Origin: Siderastrea radians
Taxonomy: Eukaryota; Cnidaria; Anthozoa; Scleractinia; Rhizangiidae
Assembly (NCBI GenBank): GCA_964017195.1
Contig: OZ024887.1
Coordinates: 9,851,660-9,915,659, forward strand
Length of the DNA: 64,000 nucleotides
Reading direction: 5' to 3'
The notes under the pieces are model-generated. The model was given only the letters and a program-made list of their open reading frames with translations. It searched no databases and was not told where the DNA came from. This document shows positions 40,363-48,326 of the stretch, piece by piece. Each line of letters opens with the position of its first letter. Position 1 is the stretch's first letter. The position numbers and the translations under genes were made by a program.

Positions 40363-41214
40363 TTACTCTGAAACAGGGATTAACTGTCCTTCCACATAAA
40401 GTTTGTCCGGCTCTGCTCTACTGAAATAAGCTCTTTTGCCATCTTTTTTAGCCTTTTTCAAGGTTTCGATCTGCTTTTTTCTAATATCTACGACTCCTTT
40501 TGGGAGATCGGGAGATATTCCCATACCTGTGCCTTTAAGTTGTCTTGCCTGAGAAAAAACTTTCTCCCGGTCCCCATAGCGGAGAAAGCGAGCAATGATC
40601 TGGCGTGGGTTGTGCTGTGATGCGTCAAACCTGCCAACTCGATGTACCCGTTGAAATTCGATCTGTGGCGCGTCTTCAAGGTTTAGCTTGTTTATCATAA
40701 AATTAACAAGCACATCTCTGGTGTTTTCCTGCTCATCCAGACGTTCAGGAATCCCATAAAAACGAAGGTTCTCTCTTCTTTGATATGTTTCTAAGTACCA
40801 TTGCTGCTGGCGCAGAGTAGTTACCTCGTTACTGGTTTTATTGGCCTTTGCTTTCATTTCTTCCACATCAGCATTTAGAGAAGTAATTCCAGCCTCCATC
40901 TCATTTACTGTTTTGGCGTTTTCCTTTACTGAGCTTTCGAGTGTTGTCACCTTGTTTTGAAGCTGGAGAACTTTAGCGTCGATACTGCACACATGCTTGT
41001 TAATGCTGTCAACTTTTATCTCCAAACTGGAAAGTTTATCGAGGACAAGCTCAAGTTTCGGTAGGACGCCTTCAGCCATGTCGGACGGCGTGGGCATGTG
41101 TTTTGCCTGAAATTCACTGATTTTTGTTCTTTTTTCCTCCGGCGTTGCGCCTTCTGAAGACTCAGAGCTCGTTTTTCTGTCTTTTCGTTTGAAGTATTGA
41201 GTAATTTCTTCCAT
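40363..41214 (-). CDS. L1-like LINE ORF1 RNA-binding protein
   Basis: About 283 residues from the ATG at 41214 (MEEITQYFKRKDRK). A heptad-like coiled coil covers the middle (LDKLSSLEIKVDSINKHV through VTTLRQQQ), followed by the RRM-like L1 ORF1 core RRENLRFYGIP, FQRVHRVGR and PRQIIARFLRYGDREKV, then a basic C-terminal domain. Such proteins coat LINE RNA as trimers. It appears intact. The first 27 residues reappear at 63919-64000 on the plus strand as part of the inverted arm, so at least the 5' part of this LINE is present twice. Confidence 0.85.
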   Translation of the reverse strand: MEEITQYFKRKDRKTSSESSEGATPEEKRTKISEFQAKHMPTPSDMAEGVLPKLELVLDKLSSLEIKVDSINKHVCSIDAKVLQLQNKVTTLESSVKENAKTVNEMEAGITSLNADVEEMKAKANKTSNEVTTLRQQQWYLETYQRRENLRFYGIPERLDEQENTRDVLVNFMINKLNLEDAPQIEFQRVHRVGRFDASQHNPRQIIARFLRYGDREKVFSQARQLKGTGMGISPDLPKGVVDIRKKQIETLKKAKKDGKRAYFSRAEPDKLYVEGQLIPVSE

Positions 41215-41787
41215 TAACGCCTTCAAAATTTAGATTTAAGACGGAGCTCGATTTAACCGACTACGCTGAATGCATGCCCGACCCAGTCTCCGAATTGCAC
41301 TTGTCATGAGTAAACTACGAGTGATTTTTGTTGCTACTTCTCACTGATATCAAGCGGTTTGATTGCGATTTTATAAAACATCCCTCTGTAACAAACCTGG
41401 ATAAACCCTAATGTTCGTCAGGGATTCCACAAAAATCTTAACACAGAAGAAAACAATTCCATCGGGTTGTTTCAATTTGTTACCTGTGGGGGTCTTTCAC
41501 TAACGTATATACATAAAAAAATGAAATTTGTGCATATTTTTATGCTCACCAGACGCTCAAGGTTTTCTCAAAGCGTATCTTAAACAGGGTTTCCCAGAGC
41601 CCTCAACGCGTTTGCGCAGTAACAAATACTAATGTCAACCCGGGGAACTTTGCAATTAAGGTCAGAGAAAAAACAATTTCCAGTATTTTGAGGGGAAATT
41701 GGAGCTTTTAACCTGCTTTTTTTAATACAGTAGTGGAAGCACCCCATTAGAAAAATTAAATTTACCCCAAGGGGCAGGTAAAACTCA

Positions 41788-41820
41788 CCCTGGCAGGAAT
41801 TTTTCAAGAAACTGCCAGGG
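41788..41820. repeat. Hairpin in the left arm
   Basis: CCCTGGCAG and CTGCCAGGG separated by 15 bases. The mirror copy lies at 63314-63346. Confidence 0.8.
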
Positions 41821-42132
41821 AGGTCTAAAATTCATCGTGGAGGGCACATCAGCGCCCCAGGACTGTTTCAGAGGGGTGTTAAAATTGTGGGCAGGAGTGT
41901 CTGTCAAAATTCCATTATGGGTCTCAAAAGGTAGTTATGTGAGTAGTATGGGGGGCCACTTTGGGTATTTGTATCGAAAAGACCCACCCCCCCAATTTTT
42001 TAAACCAATGAATGACTCGTGCCATTCCTTTTTATCATGTGATCCCGGTCAAGAGAATGGACCAATGAGGGTTGAGGGTCAAAGGTCATTCAAGATGGCG
42101 GCTGATGGTGGGAGTGTGTTTTGGTGGGGGTA

Positions 42133-42240
42133 ACCGCTGACCACCCCCAAAAAAGGATCGCGGGCTCATCCAAGATGGCGTCTGATGGTGGGAGTGTGAT
42201 TTGTGAGGGGGTAACCGCTGATTCAAGTGGGATCGCGGGC
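42133..42240 (+). promoter_or_regulatory. Iterated motif, copies 1-2 of the left arm
   Basis: Two units of ACCGCTGA, a variable spacer, then GATCGCGGGC: 42133-42166 and 42214-42240. Two more follow at 43390-43425 and 43499-43537. The function is unknown. Repeated bipartite sites in terminal arms could be origin or protein-binding sites. Confidence 0.7.
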
Positions 42241-42377
42241 GCAGCACAACAGAAAAGACTGGAATGATTTGACAAGGCTTTTTTAATGACACTCTCTTCT
42301 CATACTACTTTATACACTGTCTTGTATCAAGGCAAATGTGTTCCCGTGAACCACGAGCGGGGGAACCTGTCGTATTT

Positions 42378-42989
42378 TCAAGATGAGGTGACACTGCTCC
42401 AATCGGTATCCCAAGGGGTGGGTTTCCAAGTAGTATCGGTATCGACGGGTAAGACTTGTTGACAAATCTTGCAGGGATCTCGAATGTCGTCGCGCTCACA
42501 CCAATGAAAAGAAGGGAAGTTGGGGAGTGAATCGTTGTCGTCTTTTGTCTGGGTAACTTGGAGACCTTGAAACCATCGATCGAGTGTGCGTTGTTTAACT
42601 TGAAGGTCTTGATTTTGTTCTTGGTAATCGGAGGGGTAAGAACAACCTGGATGAAAATGTCCTTTACACCAGGCTTTGACAAAGGCGTGGGTGTCGATGG
42701 AGGTTTTGGGTGAATTGTTACAGAGCAGAAGTCCTTCGGTGTGTCGACGTTGTTGAAGGATGGCATCGATATTCAACGGGACAAAATGTTGGTAGATGGT
42801 ACATGGAACGGTAGGATTTTCTTGATGATAACGGGAATGGGCCAAGACGACTTCTCCTTTGTATTTTTTCTTGCCGATGTTTTGCGTGGGATGATAATTC
42901 AGTGGCATTTCTTCGAGGAGGAGATCGATTTTGCTGCCGAGATTAAGATTGCGTATAATGCGTCGGACTTCATTGGCTAGGTCCTCCAT
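42378..42989 (-). CDS. Unrecognised 203-residue protein in the left arm
   Basis: Begins MEDLANEVRRIIRNL at 42989. The frame is open further upstream, but that part overlaps the captured capsid fragment read in another frame. Visible features are a basic patch NIGKKKYKGEV, a cysteine/histidine-bearing region WCKGHFHPGC, and a C-terminal WCERDDIRDPCKICQQ that could bind zinc. An identical copy sits at 62145-62756 in the other arm. No family recognised. Placement in the arms means the element carries two identical doses. Confidence 0.55.
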   Translation of the reverse strand: MEDLANEVRRIIRNLNLGSKIDLLLEEMPLNYHPTQNIGKKKYKGEVVLAHSRYHQENPTVPCTIYQHFVPLNIDAILQQRRHTEGLLLCNNSPKTSIDTHAFVKAWCKGHFHPGCSYPSDYQEQNQDLQVKQRTLDRWFQGLQVTQTKDDNDSLPNFPSFHWCERDDIRDPCKICQQVLPVDTDTTWKPTPWDTDWSSVTSS

Positions 42990-43026
42990 GCTGGCTCGGG
43001 TAGGAAATGAAGGAAGGTAGAGGGTG

Positions 43027-43155
43027 GCGTTGACTTTTTCTAGAGAGTTGCAGGGTGATGACCGTGTTGCCTGATTTGAAGGGAGCGGGTTGTCCATTGG
43101 CTGTTTGAATGTCAATAGTGATGGTGTCAAAGATGTTTTTGCGTAGGGAGTAGTA
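43027..43155 (-). pseudogene. Captured C-terminal fragment of the SFYITL-type capsid-like gene (left arm)
   Basis: About 43 codons ending IDIQTANGQPAPFKSGNT and LQLSRKSQR, closely matching the end of the gene at 45298-46350 (IDIQTANGQPAPFKQGNT). The stop codon is not kept and the N-terminal part is absent. The mirror copy is at 61979-62107. Confidence 0.85.
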
Positions 43156-43389
43156 AGGGGGGTCGATATGGGACTTTGTATCGAAAAGGCCTACCCCCCC
43201 ACATTCCATTCTGATGACGTCACAAAGCGATGGGACTTTGTATGGAAAAGGCCTACCCCTCGAGTTTGATAGGAATTTGGGATGGAAAAGACCCACCCCT
43301 AAACAATCAGAAGTGATGATCAGAAGTGATGACGTCATCAGAATGGAATGTTGTTGGAAATGAAGAGTTCACGTGTTTTTGTTTGGAAA

Positions 43390-43537
43390 ACCGCTGACCG
43401 GTCTAGGAAAAGGAGATCGCGGGCTCAGATCAGCAAAGAGAGGACATTTCGTGACGCTTACATGACGTAGGGGAATCACCCTCTGGCTAGGGTGGGAAAC
43501 CGCTGACCAGTTGGTTAAAAAAAGGGGATCGCGGGCT
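43390..43537 (+). promoter_or_regulatory. Iterated motif, copies 3-4 of the left arm
   Basis: ACCGCTGA...GATCGCGGGCT at 43390-43425 and 43499-43537, same orientation as the copies at 42133-42240. Confidence 0.7.
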
Positions 43538-43650
43538 CAAAGGGTTGGGGTTCATACAGAGGTTTGATACCGATCGGATTTTTGTCGATACCGAGGTTCG
43601 ATACCCCTCTCTTTTTTCCGATCCCGATTCGATGAGATGGTGGTGTTGGT

Positions 43651-43735
43651 GGGCAGCAGCAGCGGCGGCGGCGGCGGCGGCGGCGGCGGGCGCGCGCGCG
43701 CGCGGGGAATCGGCGGCCGCGGCGCGCGCTTGGCG
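43651..43735. repeat. (CGG)n and (CG)n tract, left arm
   Basis: AGCAGC, about nine CGG units, then a CG alternation, extremely GC-rich. The poly-Ala or poly-Pro frames across it are repeat artefacts. Confidence 0.9.
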
Positions 43736-43920
43736 CACGCTGTGGGGGAAACCAAGATCTTTTTAATGTGAGTTCGAATCCCGGTCGGGGGTGGAAAAAA
43801 AAATTTTTTTTGGAAAAAAGCATGGAAATTTTTTTTTTCGGGTCGAAGCGAGTAGGAGACAATGGATGGAAGAGTGTTTCTTGGGGATTTGGGTGGGAGG
43901 GTTTTTTTTGGGTTAGAAGC

Positions 43921-43958
43921 GATCGATCGATCGATCGATCGATCGATCGATCGATCGA
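43921..43958. repeat. (GATC)n tract, left arm
   Basis: About 9.5 GATC units. The matching tract at 61192-61214 has about 5.5, one of the few differences between the arms. Confidence 0.95.
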
Positions 43959-44286
43959 GTTCGGCTCGGTTTGAAAAACAAAAATCCCTTTTTTAAAAAA
44001 CAAAACAAAAGAGAGTTGATTGATTTTATTTGGATGACACAGGTTTTTTTTTATTCATGTCAAGGTAGCCTGTGGACTCTGTCATGATCCTTCTTTTCTT
44101 CCCCTGGAGTTCTGTGTTGTTGTGAAGGAAACAAAATGATCACCAAGCTGTCAACAGATTGCTTGCTTGCTTGCTTCACGTTCATTGAAATTGACTGGTG
44201 AAGGCTTCTTCTTCTTGTTTGTCATGGGCCAGAATAGTTTTGACGGTAATATCGTCCCACCAGTTCTAGTGCTGATAAAGATGGTT

Positions 44287-44802
44287 TCAAGCTTGAGACT
44301 GGATCCATTGGTAAAACAAATAGGTTTCTTGTTTGGGACAATGGTGGGTGGGTTTCGCGTGACGACCGCAGGTTAATCCTACATCAAACCCCATGGCGAT
44401 GAGTTTCTCGACTTTAGGACATCCAAAGTCTTCCAAGTTAATGCAAGGAATCTGTAGCTCGTTTAGTAGATTCTTTTCCAAATATCCTCCCTTGTAAGCT
44501 ACCATGTATTGGTGTTGCGTTCTGCAACGATGATAGGCTGACTCGATCATGGTTTTGACCAGATGTTGAGGTAAGGCTTTTTCTTGCTTGCTCGATTCAA
44601 AGCGTAAGCCGTGAATATGATGGTAGATATAGTTGACCGTTTTACGATCTCGCTTTTCCAACGAGAGGTAAGGCAACTTGTTTTCCAAGAACCAGCTGAA
44701 ACTCCCGTGCTGTAAACTGTAAACACCCATTTCCCTTACAATAAACGGTTGATGGTTCACTTGATACCCATCCAAATCGACAATCATACAGATTTGTTCC
44801 AT
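44287..44802 (-). CDS. DnaQ-fold exonuclease-like protein, probably degenerate
   Basis: 171 residues. MIVDLDGYQ near the N-terminus sits where the first acidic motif of DEDD exonucleases would be. YKGGYLEKNLL and CINLEDFGCPKVEKL resemble the second motif region, and CGRHAKPTHHCPKQE with YQW resembles the last. The canonical catalytic residues are not all present, so activity is doubtful. Similar open frames are, to my recollection, common in invertebrate mobile elements. It is the leftmost minus-strand gene inside the left arm and its 3' end lies 30 bp from the arm boundary. The homology is by eye only. Confidence 0.4.
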   Translation of the reverse strand: MEQICMIVDLDGYQVNHQPFIVREMGVYSLQHGSFSWFLENKLPYLSLEKRDRKTVNYIYHHIHGLRFESSKQEKALPQHLVKTMIESAYHRCRTQHQYMVAYKGGYLEKNLLNELQIPCINLEDFGCPKVEKLIAMGFDVGLTCGRHAKPTHHCPKQETYLFYQWIQSQA

Positions 44803-44962
44803 GTTGTCTTCTGTCTAAAACAGAATTGATTTGGTTTAACTGTCACCCTAAATAGGTACAGACTTGCCCCATGACGTCATAACCGTCTTTGTCGGTAGAT
44901 TGCTTGTCGGAACATGTCGAAACATACCCGTTGACGTCACAATCCACACCCACCTTGTTTTG

Positions 44963-44968
44963 TATATA
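44963..44968 (+). promoter_or_regulatory. TATA box for the 45010 gene
   Basis: TATATA 42 nt upstream of the ATG at 45010. Confidence 0.5.
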
Positions 44969-45009
44969 GAAATTTTATTGCGCGCCTTTTCTAAAGGGAA
45001 CGATCAAAG

Positions 45010-45228
45010 ATGGCCGGTTGTTTTCTCTATCTCTCGTCAAGTTTTAAGGATTGGTTTCTTTACAAGACACACTTGTACCTGTGTAAGCAGTTGTATGAAC
45101 CTACTGACTTACCGGAACCGACACACGATCCTTTACAGGCGATTGGACTCTGTCAAGGGAATATCGGGCGTTGGATCGTGTTTATGGTCTGGTTGGAAAC
45201 CTGTCCGAGCGCGTTTCCTTGTTTTTAA
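45010..45228 (+). CDS. Small Trp/Cys-rich protein
   Basis: 72 residues (MAGCFLYLSSSFKDW...). Its spacing of HLYLCKQLY, a Pro-rich middle, then GRWIVFMVWLETCPSAF parallels CHQSLCQMLY and YRWVVFVLWLKAHPNAW in the gene at 56397-56774, so the two look like distant paralogues. Function unknown. It precedes the SFYITL-type gene by 70 bp on the same strand. Confidence 0.5.
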   Translation: MAGCFLYLSSSFKDWFLYKTHLYLCKQLYEPTDLPEPTHDPLQAIGLCQGNIGRWIVFMVWLETCPSAFPCF

Positions 45229-45260
45229 GGAGCCTTGGGAGGTCAAGGTCCTTACATAGG

Positions 45261-45268
45261 TATAAAAA
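45261..45268 (+). promoter_or_regulatory. TATA box for the 45298 gene
   Basis: TATAAAAA, 37 nt before the ATG at 45298. Its position favours that ATG over those at 45235 and 45277. Confidence 0.6.
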
Positions 45269-45297
45269 AGGCAACCATGGGCTATTTTGTTGTCACC

Positions 45298-46350
45298 ATG
45301 AGTTTCTACATCACCCTCCTCAGTGATCAAGCGCAAGGCACGGGTCAAAAATTTACTGCCAGACTTCCTCATTCACATTATCTGGTAGAAGATGATTGGG
45401 AAGCGGCCTTGGTGCATATCTCACACCCTGGTTTTAATCAACAATTGGGAGATCAAACCAAGCAGAATTGGACGCAAGAAGATAGTCAAAAACATTGGAT
45501 GAAAACAGATATCAGATACATACCAAAACGCGGCGATGGAACGGCTCCCATTCAAGTCACCAAACAAATCCATTTACCGCCAGGGTATTACCACAATTTG
45601 AAAGAAGCATGGATCGCCATCGGTTACGAAATGGAAAAACAACACATGGAAGTCATGATGGATATAGCCAAAATGGACGTGGACGATCTAGCCAAACGAC
45701 AACAACTAGCCGCTCTCAACCTGGCTCAACCCTACGTGAAAATCACCAATGCCGGCATTGCCTCCGAATTAGATTCCTTGTATGTACTCATTCCAGCCAA
45801 CATGCAATTTGAAATGGAATGGAAATTAGCTGGCTTGATGGGATTGGTGAAAGATGGAACGCGTACGGAACGCGTGGTCCAAGAAAAAAATTATCTGGTG
45901 AAACATATTGTGGATTACAACGATCGTCATAAATGGGAACCAACCACCGGTCCTGCCAACAAATATCCCCCGTTGGGTCATGTTTCCGTCAGCTTTACCC
46001 ACCCCGATTTCGATTATTACTTCTTCTTGGGGCCGAATCTGAGTCGACAACCTTTTCCCAGTACGCCCACGGTCAAACCACAAGAAGGACAACAACAACT
46101 CATGATTTACACCGATCTCGTCGCACAGAGCATTGTGGGAAATCAACAAAAAGGGTTTTTACGTACCATGGATGCCGGCAATACCGATCATCAGTTTGAT
46201 ACCACGCAACGGATGTATTTTCCTCTTGGTAAAACGATCTTTGACAGCATTGCCATTGACATTCAAACAGCCAATGGACAGCCTGCTCCTTTCAAACAAG
46301 GCAACACCATCCTCACTCTTCAACTCTCCAGAAAAAGTCAACGGACATAA
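45298..46350 (+). CDS. SFYITL-type protein, candidate minor capsid (penton-like) protein, paralogue 1
   Basis: 350 residues starting MSFYITLLSD. The N-terminal pattern FYITL...KFTARLPH...WEAALVHISHP and the C-terminal pattern IDIQTANGQPAPF...TLQLSR match the two tandem genes at 53207-55296 (FYVTL, RLPQP, GWQVGL; then VKFGDGHTIVTLHF). Polinton-like elements encode a single-jelly-roll penton besides the major capsid protein, and these are candidates by position and size, but I see no diagnostic motif. It lies apart from its paralogues, on the opposite strand, and donated the fragment now in both arms. The start was chosen from the paralogue alignment and the TATA position. Confidence 0.55.
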   Translation: MSFYITLLSDQAQGTGQKFTARLPHSHYLVEDDWEAALVHISHPGFNQQLGDQTKQNWTQEDSQKHWMKTDIRYIPKRGDGTAPIQVTKQIHLPPGYYHNLKEAWIAIGYEMEKQHMEVMMDIAKMDVDDLAKRQQLAALNLAQPYVKITNAGIASELDSLYVLIPANMQFEMEWKLAGLMGLVKDGTRTERVVQEKNYLVKHIVDYNDRHKWEPTTGPANKYPPLGHVSVSFTHPDFDYYFFLGPNLSRQPFPSTPTVKPQEGQQQLMIYTDLVAQSIVGNQQKGFLRTMDAGNTDHQFDTTQRMYFPLGKTIFDSIAIDIQTANGQPAPFKQGNTILTLQLSRKSQRT

Positions 46351-46815
46351 AAACAGGACGTGGTTGTTTTTTATAGAGAACAAAGGTCCCGGGGGATAAG
46401 GGAATGGACCAACCAATCACCTATCAGGGACATGGGGTCCCCCAGGAGGGGGACCCCCCTCCCCCTCTCTGAGGTCCCATCAGGCCTAGCGGGGAACGAC
46501 GAGAGACCATAAAAACAGAGCGAGCGTCTGGCTGGAGCATCTTATCATGACCACGAGAAATTATTGAAAGAGTTTGAAACGTGTCCAAAACAAGAGTCTT
46601 GCTGAACAATTAGAGAAGAGAGAGCAGCGGGGAGGTGTGTGACTTTTTAAAGCACATGAATGACAAATGGGAACAATTGAGATGTGGACGATCCGTTTGA
46701 TTTGGATGATTCTGTTTCTTGAACAAAAAAAAAGACAGGTGCAGACATTTTCATTTTGTTTTATTTTCTCCCAAAAGAACACAACATGGGCTGTAACACG
46801 AGGTGATTAAGACAA
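46351..46815. other. Convergent intergenic region with a GC hairpin
   Basis: Separates a plus-strand gene from the minus-strand block. GGGTCCCCC, AGGA, GGGGGACCC at 46435-46456 forms a 9-bp stem with a 4-base loop. A-rich stretches on both strands could serve as polyadenylation signals. No gene seen. Confidence 0.6.
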
Positions 46816-47187
46816 TTACAATTTTAAACGTTTCTTGGCTTGCATGATTTTTTTGACCACGCGTTCCGTCTTGGTTTTCTTGCCGGGTAACCGATCAATG
46901 GCTTGGATCATCTTGGTATCGGCTTTCCATTTGTCTTGTAAATTCTTGGCACGGCTGTAATCAATGTCGTGTTGTTTAGCAATCTGGTCCAAGCGATTGA
47001 TCCCGGGATCTCCACGTTTCAGACGTTTGGCTAAATGCGTCCCAGGGCCCATGTACTGATATCCAGGCCAATGAAATTCTTTGCCGGTTTTGGCGATCCA
47101 TTTTTGGACATCCACCGCCCCACCGGATTGGCGGCGTTTCCGTTTGACGCCCCGTCTCCTCCTCTGGGTGGGCATCTTTTTACTCAC
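46816..47187 (-). CDS. Parvovirus-VP1-type phospholipase A2 protein
   Basis: 123 residues. A basic N-terminus (QRRRRGVKRKRRQSGG) precedes a compact PLA2 core: calcium-loop motif YMGPGT at 45-50, then DQIAKQHDIDYS with the catalytic His-Asp pair at 73-74. The Asp at about 90 fits the third acidic position. This short form, without the disulphides of secreted PLA2, is the one found in the unique region of parvovirus VP1, where it breaches the endosome membrane. Here it is a stand-alone virion-type basic protein, and a role in membrane escape is inferred. It overlaps the next upstream gene by 8 nt. Confidence 0.75.
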   Translation of the reverse strand: MSKKMPTQRRRRGVKRKRRQSGGAVDVQKWIAKTGKEFHWPGYQYMGPGTHLAKRLKRGDPGINRLDQIAKQHDIDYSRAKNLQDKWKADTKMIQAIDRLPGKKTKTERVVKKIMQAKKRLKL

Positions 47188-47806
47188 TGTCGTAATCCAA
47201 TCGACGTCGTAACTTTTTACCTCGGTGCCAATCTTCCCAACCGGGTAAGGGTTTTAATGCTTGCACTTCACGGGAGACGCCTTTGCCTTTGCGACTGTCG
47301 GCTAACTTTTTTTCCAACGTCTTGCGTTGTTCTCGAATGGCTTCTAAACGGGATTGTAGATCCCCTCGACTGGTGGATGGGCTCCCTTTCTTGACAATTT
47401 TACCAGTGGTGGCTGCTCCTTTGCCTTTCTTGGTGGCAGGAGTAATGGGTGGTTTGGGGGTGGACGGGCTGCCTTTTATCATGCGCTTCAACCATTGTTC
47501 CACGGGTCCCGTCACCAAATCCCCGGCTTCTTCTTCTTCCTCGCCTGGCGGTGCACCCGGGGCACCAACCCCCACCCCGCCAGGAAATTGACGGATGCGT
47601 TTGGTTAACTTGGTTAATTCTTGACTCATCGGTTTGATTTGAGCATTGACCACGGCGGGGGGTAATTCGGGATTGGCTAACAAGACATGTTTTTTGGCGG
47701 CTAACGTGGCGGCTTTGTTCAACAAGGCATTTTCGGTGAGTTCTCCTTTGTAATATTGAATGAGTTGTTCCAAGTCCTTGTGGGGAATCATGTACACCTC
47801 GTCCAT
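47180..47806 (-). CDS. Unrecognised charged protein, 208 residues
   Basis: Begins MDEVYMIPHKDLEQL and has an alpha-helical N-terminus (YYKGELTENALLNKAATLAA), a Gly/Pro/Glu-rich linker (GAPGAPPGEEEEEAG), a Lys/Pro/Ser-rich part, a coiled-coil-like RLEAIREQRKTLEKKLADS and a basic/acidic tail. No enzyme motif. Position between the PLA2 and other basic peptides suggests a virion or scaffold component, which is inference. Confidence 0.6.
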   Translation of the reverse strand: MDEVYMIPHKDLEQLIQYYKGELTENALLNKAATLAAKKHVLLANPELPPAVVNAQIKPMSQELTKLTKRIRQFPGGVGVGAPGAPPGEEEEEAGDLVTGPVEQWLKRMIKGSPSTPKPPITPATKKGKGAATTGKIVKKGSPSTSRGDLQSRLEAIREQRKTLEKKLADSRKGKGVSREVQALKPLPGWEDWHRGKKLRRRLDYDSE

Positions 47807-48024
47807 CGTTGACTACAGTCAGAGCAAAGTTCCCCGTCTTCCACTGCACGACAGCTCTCACAAAGAGCAGAGTTCAAGATATGCATGTACTCTTGATGCA
47901 ACAGGTGATATTTATGCTTCCAATAATAACAGTCGTCTTTCCACTTGTCGGTGGCCCGATTGGCCTCTTGTAACAGGGTGATCCATGTGGCCAGGGTTAA
48001 CGGGTCGGTCGAGCACATTGACAT
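47788..48024 (-). CDS. Small protein with Cys-rich C-terminus
   Basis: About 78 residues from the ATG at 48024 (or 48018). A helical part (TWITLLQEANRATDKW) is followed by CESCRAVEDGELCSDC, a CxxC...CxxC arrangement that could bind zinc. Overlaps the next gene by 19 nt and the previous one by 28 nt. Confidence 0.5.
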   Translation of the reverse strand: MSMCSTDPLTLATWITLLQEANRATDKWKDDCYYWKHKYHLLHQEYMHILNSALCESCRAVEDGELCSDCSQRWTRCT

Positions 48025-48323
48025 AACACGTGATGTAGTCCTTGAAATAACCCGCGTCCTTTTTGTCGGACCAACCACTGACGACGTTTTTTGACGGAAT
48101 GTTTACGACGTCCCAAATCCCGTAGCACCTTTTTATAGGGTTGAAGTTTGGCCAGGATGGGTGGGGTGACGGGAATCTTGTTTTTTAAGAAGTTCAAGAC
48201 CAGTTCACTCACAGCATTGATTTGATCGGCATTGGCATGTTGTAACAACTCTTGTCGTTTGGAGCCATTGGCTTCTTGTAACATGGACCGTAAAAACGGC
48301 AATTGACGTCGAAGACGTTGCAT
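47997..48323 (-). CDS. Basic helical protein, 108 residues
   Basis: MQRLRRQLPFLRSML, a helical core (DQINAVSELVLNFL), then a Lys/Arg-rich segment (LRDLGRRKHSVKKRRQ) and QKGRGL. The pattern of a helical N-terminus followed by KKxRR and a Gly-containing end is, to my recollection, frequent beside invertebrate Polinton-like genes; its function is not known to me. Probably a nucleic-acid-binding core protein. Confidence 0.55.
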   Translation of the reverse strand: MQRLRRQLPFLRSMLQEANGSKRQELLQHANADQINAVSELVLNFLKNKIPVTPPILAKLQPYKKVLRDLGRRKHSVKKRRQWLVRQKGRGLFQGLHHVLCQCARPTR

Positions 48324-48326
48324 CTT

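Larger units (their letters stand above)
41134..44257. repeat. Left arm of the long inverted repeat
   Basis: Near-identical reverse complement of 60892-64000 (position sum about 105134 over most of the length). Differences seen are four extra GATC units in this arm at 43921-43958 and a 6-bp difference near 44245. Contents from outside in: LINE ORF1 start, about 0.7 kb of non-coding sequence, iterated ACCGCTGA/GATCGCGGGC motifs, a 203-codon open frame, a captured capsid-gene fragment, a CGG/CG-rich tract and the GATC tract. The outer end lies beyond the matching range of the window. Confidence 0.95.

Noticed and set aside
42133..43537. CRISPR-like reading of the iterated arm motif
   Set aside because: Repeats are bipartite, spacers vary and are short, spacing between copies ranges from 80 to over 1,100 bp, and the context is a eukaryotic element.
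43768..43795. GTTCGAATCCCGG resembling a tRNA T arm
   Set aside because: The flanking bases do not pair as a T stem and no D or acceptor arm lies at the right distance.
43487..44003. Poly-Ala, poly-Pro and SIDR-repeat open frames in the arms
   Set aside because: Produced by the CGG and GATC tracts in several frames at once; no start context or conserved domain.
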